A stretch of DNA of 27,362 nucleotides. Origin: Desulfuromonadaceae bacterium (GTDB lineage: Bacteria > Desulfobacterota > Desulfuromonadia > Desulfuromonadales > SZUA-540). A program made the translations under genes and the position numbers. The DNA lies in NCBI GenBank assembly GCA_003250235.1, contig QKGY01000379.1, positions 1 through 27,362 of the forward strand. The letters are read 5' to 3'. Below, one piece after another: positions 24,163-27,362 of the stretch; position 1 is the first letter of the stretch; the number at the start of each line of letters is the position of its first letter. Below the pieces are notes generated by a model. The model had not been told where the DNA came from and made no database searches. It worked only from the letters and a program-made list of their open reading frames with translations.

Positions 24163-24327
24163 TTAGTCGGCAATCGCGTTGACCGGGCAGCTGTCAACAC
24201 AAGCGCGGCACTCGGTGCAATCGTCGCTGATGGAATATTTGTCGCCAGCTTCAGCGATAGCGCCAACAGGGCAGGTATCTACGCAGGTTCCGCAAGAAAT
24301 GCATTCATCAGTAATTTTCAGAGCCAT
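24163..24327 (-). CDS. 2[4Fe-4S] ferredoxin
   Basis: This is a 54-residue bacterial-type ferredoxin, a low-potential electron carrier of anaerobic metabolism. Two four-cysteine motifs bind the two clusters: Cys9, Cys12, Cys15 and Cys19 (CISCGTCVDTCP), and Cys37, Cys40, Cys43 and Cys47 (CTECRACVDSCP). This is the clostridial-type pattern with no insertion. The ATG at 24327 has a perfect AGGAGG (24338-24333) 5 nt upstream. The terminator at 24122-24150 follows directly. It sits behind frr and may be read with the translation cluster or from a promoter within frr. If frr is read in its present frame, frr runs 10 nt into this gene and across its ribosome-binding site. Confidence 0.97.
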   Translation of the reverse strand: MALKITDECISCGTCVDTCPVGAIAEAGDKYSISDDCTECRACVDSCPVNAIAD

Positions 24328-24914
24328 TTGTTCCTCCTATTTTGGGTGGTGATGGTGTGGAGATCAGATCTCCATGATTTCTTTTGAGCAACCGCTTCAT
24401 CAACCTTCTTGATGAAACCATCAGTAACTTCCTGGACTTCTTTTTCACCCCTCTTCAGATCGTCTTCTGAGATCTCTTTGTCCTTTTCCAGCTTTTTGAG
24501 AGATTCATTGGCATCCCGACGGGCGTTGCGTACGGCGACCTTGGTGTCTTCGCCCATACGCCGCACCTGCTTCACCATTTCCTTACGTCTATCCTCGGTA
24601 AGGGGAGGAATGGCAATACGTATCATCTGACCGTCAGAGGAGGGGTTGAGACCGAGATCCGCCTTGAATATGGCTTTTTCAATCTCGGGGATCAGCTGTT
24701 TTTCCCAGGGCTGAACGGTAATCAGCCGGGGTTCGGGAACAGTCAGCGTTCCGACCTGGTTCAAGGGTGTGGGGGTTCCGTAATAATTGACCCGGACGTC
24801 ATCAAGCAGAGCCACATTGGCACGTCCGGTACGCACCTTGGAGAACTCCTTCTTGAGATTGTCGAGGGACTTGTCCATTCCCTGCCGGGTCTTCTCGAGC
24901 ACATCTTTATACAT
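24318..24914 (-). CDS. frr: Ribosome recycling factor, C-terminus frameshifted
   Basis: This factor splits ribosomes after termination, together with EF-G. The open frame has 198 residues, and nearly the whole protein is normal: MYKDVLEKTRQGMDKSL, VRTGRANVALLDDVRVNYYG, QPWEKQLIPEIEKAI, PPLTEDRRKEMVKQVR, EVTDGFIKKVDEAVAQ. After KKVDEAVAQ the frame runs into 20 unrelated residues. In the -1 frame the usual ending KEIMEI followed by TGA (24366-24364) is present, which would give 183 residues, the family length. One extra A in the CAAAAG run near 24384 would restore it. It could be a sequence error, a real mutation or slippage. The ATG at 24914 has AAGGAGAG upstream and starts 5 nt after the pyrH stop. 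Confidence 0.9.
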   Translation of the reverse strand: MYKDVLEKTRQGMDKSLDNLKKEFSKVRTGRANVALLDDVRVNYYGTPTPLNQVGTLTVPEPRLITVQPWEKQLIPEIEKAIFKADLGLNPSSDGQMIRIAIPPLTEDRRKEMVKQVRRMGEDTKVAVRNARRDANESLKKLEKDKEISEDDLKRGEKEVQEVTDGFIKKVDEAVAQKKSWRSDLHTITTQNRRNKWL

Positions 24915-24919
24915 GGTTT

Positions 24920-25645
24920 TTACTCTCCTTGGACTATGGTCCCGATTTCCTCGCCAAGCACAACCTTCTTGATATTGCCGCGGCGGGTGAGATTGAAGAC
25001 CACAATAGGAAGATTATTGTCCATACACAGCGATGTAGCTGTTGCATCCATAACCTGAAGACCTTTTTTAAGAACGTCCAGGTAGGTCAAACGGTCAAAT
25101 TTGACGGCATCCTTGTTCTTGGCTGGGTCGGCATTGTATACCCCGTCGACCTTCGTGGCCTTGAGGATGACATCCGCACCGATTTCCATGGCGCGCAGGC
25201 TTGCAGCCGTATCTGTGGTAAAGTAGGGATTTCCCGTACCCGCACCAAAAATGACAACCCGCCCTTTCTCAAGGTGCCTCACGGCCCGACGCCGGATATA
25301 GGGCTCAGCGACCTCCTGCATTTCAATGGCCGACTGAACCCGAGTAACGACACCGATCTTCTCCAAAGCATCCTGAAGCGCCAAGCTGTTCATGACTGTG
25401 GCGATCATCCCCATGTAATCGGCACTCGCCCGATCCATCCCTTGAGATGCTGCCGCAACCCCGCGGAAGATGTTGCCACCGCCAATAACCAGCGCCACCT
25501 GGATCTCGAGGTCAACGAGTTCTTTGACTTCCGAAGCAATCGCAGCGATCACCTCGGGATCAATACCATATCCCTGCTCGCCAGCTAGCGCTTCTCCACT
25601 GAGTTTGAGGAGAATACGCCGGTATTTGGGTTTGTCCGAAGCCAT
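24920..25645 (-). CDS. pyrH: UMP kinase
   Basis: This phosphorylates UMP to UDP in pyrimidine nucleotide synthesis. It belongs to the bacterial amino-acid-kinase fold, unrelated to eukaryotic UMP/CMP kinases. It has 241 residues, the usual length. It carries the ATP-site LLKLSGEALAGEQGYGID, the GGGNIFRG loop, the DYMGMIATVMNSLALQDAL helix, and the substrate-site GTGNPYFTTDTAASLRA, followed by KATKVDGVYNADP. The ATG at 25645 has CGGAGA upstream. It sits between tsf (11-nt gap) and frr (5-nt gap), the standard bacterial order. Confidence 0.98.
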   Translation of the reverse strand: MASDKPKYRRILLKLSGEALAGEQGYGIDPEVIAAIASEVKELVDLEIQVALVIGGGNIFRGVAAASQGMDRASADYMGMIATVMNSLALQDALEKIGVVTRVQSAIEMQEVAEPYIRRRAVRHLEKGRVVIFGAGTGNPYFTTDTAASLRAMEIGADVILKATKVDGVYNADPAKNKDAVKFDRLTYLDVLKKGLQVMDATATSLCMDNNLPIVVFNLTRRGNIKKVVLGEEIGTIVQGE

Positions 25646-25656
25646 GGAATCTCCGC

Positions 25657-26571
25657 TTAGTTCCCGCTCAGAGCTGCCACTTCGGCAGCAAAATCATCCT
25701 GTTTTTTGTCAAGACCTTCGCCGAGCTGATAACGAACGAACCGCGACAGCGTAACCTCGGCACCAATCTCTTTGCCGACATTGGCGACCAGCTTGGCTAC
25801 CTGCAGGTCGGTATCCATCACAAAGGCCTGCTCAAGCAGGCAAACTTCGCCGTAAAATTTGTTGATCTGTCCCTCAATGATCTTGTCGATGATCTTCTCG
25901 GGCTTTCCGCTATTCAAAGCCTTGACCCGCATAATCTCTTTTTCTTTCTCGACCACCTCTGCGGGAACCTCTTCGCGTTTGAGGTATTGAGGAAACGCGG
26001 CAGCTACATGCATGGCCAACTGACGAGCCGTTTCGCTAACCTTGTCATCCTGCTTGGAAGCCGTCAACTCAACCAGCACGCCAATTTTACCGGCGCCGTG
26101 GATGTAGTTAGCCACGACACCGGAGCCGGTTTCAAAGCGGGAGAAACGACGCACACTGATATTTTCACCGATGGTTGCAACCTGATGATTCTGCTCTTCG
26201 AGCACGGTGCGGCCAGTCCCGGGGAAAGCCATACCCATCAGGGCATCCAGATCCGCAGGGGCTTTTTCCAGCACTACACCAGCCACACCATTGCAAAACT
26301 TCTGAAAGGCTTCATTTTTGGCAACGAAGTCGGTTTCGGCATTGACTTCAACCAGAACGCCGGCAGAATCGTTCCCTTCAGCAACAATCATCCCCTCAGC
26401 GGCAGCACGACCGGCTTTTTTGGCCGCAGCGGACAGACCTTTTTTACGAAGGATGCTGACAGCCTCCTCCATATCGCCATTCGCTTCCGTAAGGGCTTTT
26501 TTGCAATCCATCATGCCTGCGCCGGTTTTGGCGCGAAGATCCGATACCATCGATGCGGTAATATTCGCCAC
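25657..26571 (-). CDS. tsf: Translation elongation factor Ts
   Basis: This is the guanine nucleotide exchange factor for EF-Tu. With the GTG start at 26571 it has 304 residues and begins MANITASMVSDLRAKTG, as in most homologs. A GTG at 26580 is also in frame, but it lies within the ribosome-binding site GAGGAG (26585-26580), which is correctly placed 8 nt before 26571. The TDFVAKN motif that contacts EF-Tu (NAETDFVAKNEAFQKF), the coiled-coil region and the C-terminal GEGLDKKQDDFAAEVAAL are all present. It is transcribed from rpsB across a hairpin at 26635-26660. Confidence 0.97.
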   Translation of the reverse strand: MANITASMVSDLRAKTGAGMMDCKKALTEANGDMEEAVSILRKKGLSAAAKKAGRAAAEGMIVAEGNDSAGVLVEVNAETDFVAKNEAFQKFCNGVAGVVLEKAPADLDALMGMAFPGTGRTVLEEQNHQVATIGENISVRRFSRFETGSGVVANYIHGAGKIGVLVELTASKQDDKVSETARQLAMHVAAAFPQYLKREEVPAEVVEKEKEIMRVKALNSGKPEKIIDKIIEGQINKFYGEVCLLEQAFVMDTDLQVAKLVANVGKEIGAEVTLSRFVRYQLGEGLDKKQDDFAAEVAALSGN

Positions 26572-26634
26572 AGAAATCACTCCTCTGCTATTCTATTTGA
26601 AGGGGATCCACGGAACCCCATCGGTTTTTGACAA

Positions 26635-26660
26635 AGGGCGACCGGAGACCCGGTCGCCCT
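26635..26660 (-). terminator. Hairpin / possible attenuator between rpsB and tsf
   Basis: An 11-bp perfect stem, 26635-26645 (AGGGCGACCGG) with 26650-26660, encloses the 4-nt loop AGAC. On the minus strand only a short T-run (TTTGTC) follows, so read-through is expected. E. coli also has an attenuating terminator between rpsB and tsf. It could lower tsf expression relative to rpsB or protect the rpsB mRNA end. Confidence 0.65.
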
Positions 26661-26686
26661 CATTCGTTAATTTCTCACCGCAGGGA

Positions 26687-27362
26687 TTACCCTTCGGCGC
26701 CGGTCTCTTCAGAAACTGCTTCCTGCTGAGCCGGTGCTTCCTCAACAACGGGGTCGGCACCTTCCTGCTTAGTGCGGATGGTCGCTTCCCGAGCCTGAAG
26801 CCCTTCGACGCAGGCATCAGCGATGCGGGCGGTAAACAGGCGAATAGCCCGAATGGCATCATCGTTGCCGGGGATGAGGTAATCGATATCGTCAGGATCG
26901 CAGTTGGTATCGACAACAGCGACAACAGGGATACCAAGCTTGCGAGCTTCCTTGACGGCAATGGTTTCTTTTTTTGGATCAATAACAAAAATGGCGCCGG
27001 GCATCTTGGTCATGAACTTAATACCACCAAGGCTCTTCTCAAGTTTGGATTTCTCCCGCTCGAGCTGAAGCACCTCTTTCTTGGGCAGCAGCTCGTAGGT
27101 GCCATCGGTGCTCATGGTTTCAATCTTTTTAAGACGATCAATGCTCCCCTTGATGGTAGAGAAGTTGGTGAGCATGCCACCGAGCCAGCGATCATTGACA
27201 AAATACTGATCGGCCCTGAGGCTTTCCTCTTTGATTGCATCCTGAGCCTGTTTTTTAGTGCCGACGAAAAGGACCTTGTCCCCTTTTTCGACAACGTCCT
27301 TCACAAACGTGTAGGCGTTTTTGAAATGGCGAACCGTTTTCTGCAGGTCGATAATATAAATG
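26687..27362 (-). CDS. rpsB: 30S ribosomal protein S2, N-terminus outside the window
   Basis: This protein of the small subunit binds at the head-platform junction with S1. The window holds its C-terminal 225 residues. The frame continues to the window edge (IYIIDLQKTVRHFKNAY). The GTG at 27304 is internal, not a start. Family motifs include VLFVGTKKQAQD, RWLGGMLTNFSTIK, and the PGAIFVIDPKKETIAVKEARKLGIPVVAVVDTNCDPD stretch, which ends in PGNDDAIRAIRL. A C-terminal tail of about 30 residues is rich in Glu and Ala (EEAPAQQEAVSEETGAEG), a length seen in several proteobacteria. About 35-45 N-terminal residues are missing. Confidence 0.97.
   Translation of the reverse strand, partial: IYIIDLQKTVRHFKNAYTFVKDVVEKGDKVLFVGTKKQAQDAIKEESLRADQYFVNDRWLGGMLTNFSTIKGSIDRLKKIETMSTDGTYELLPKKEVLQLEREKSKLEKSLGGIKFMTKMPGAIFVIDPKKETIAVKEARKLGIPVVAVVDTNCDPDDIDYLIPGNDDAIRAIRLFTARIADACVEGLQAREATIRTKQEGADPVVEEAPAQQEAVSEETGAEG

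Noticed and set aside
26572..26580. GTG 26580 as start of tsf
   Set aside because: It is part of the ribosome-binding site; GTG 26571 gives the standard MANITA N-terminus.
1..27362. A new defence, mobile or biosynthetic gene system
   Set aside because: Apart from two remnants, all genes belong to known housekeeping, regulatory or transport families, and no mobile-element marks were found.

Overview
The window reads as a stretch of core chromosome from a Gram-negative anaerobe, most likely a deltaproteobacterium of the Desulfuromonadales (Pelobacter/Desulfuromonas/Geobacter type). This is inferred from the density of sigma-54 two-component regulators, a small 2[4Fe-4S] ferredoxin, a single-chain pyruvate carboxylase, an iron-sulfur family 4 uracil-DNA glycosylase, and the rpsB-tsf-pyrH-frr order. 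Most genes lie on the minus strand. I see no CRISPR array, prophage, transposase, tRNA or rRNA.

From the left edge: (1) a 3'-truncated TlpA/ResA-type thioredoxin with its own promoter. (2) A minus-strand operon of membrane histidine kinase, sigma-54 response regulator and periplasmic HtrA/Deg protease, followed immediately by a frameshifted PaaI-type thioesterase pseudogene. (3) A plus-strand group: AEC-family permease, a glycosyltransferase remnant and a short PrmA-like methyltransferase. It ends at a 20-bp perfect-stem terminator shared with the convergent pyruvate carboxylase gene. (4) A 333-bp AT-rich, repeat-rich region upstream of pyc. (5) An NfeD-slipin pair on the minus strand, divergent from a sigma-54 response regulator with no adjacent kinase. 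(6) A tightly overlapping minus-strand set of uracil-DNA glycosylase, FetA-like ATPase and FetB-like permease. Divergent from it is a secreted zinc-dependent phospholipase C-like protein. (7) A five-gene minus-strand operon: receiver-histidine kinase, FAD dehydrogenase, YhaM-like OB/HD exonuclease, metallo-beta-lactamase-fold hydrolase and coaBC. A good sigma-70-type promoter precedes it. (8) The translation cluster rpsB (5' end outside the window), tsf, pyrH and frr, followed by a ferredoxin gene and a strong terminator.

Several starts were moved from the longest open frame on the basis of ribosome-binding sites and family length: tsf (GTG 26571), fetB (TTG 15615), the phospholipase (ATG 17188) and the PrmA-like gene (TTG 6298). 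The most notable anomaly is in frr. Its reading frame shifts by one base nine codons before the usual end, so the normal C-terminus and stop lie in another frame. The thioesterase is a clear pseudogene with several frame changes.

I found no convincing undescribed multi-gene system. The findings are local oddities, regulatory structures and gene associations.
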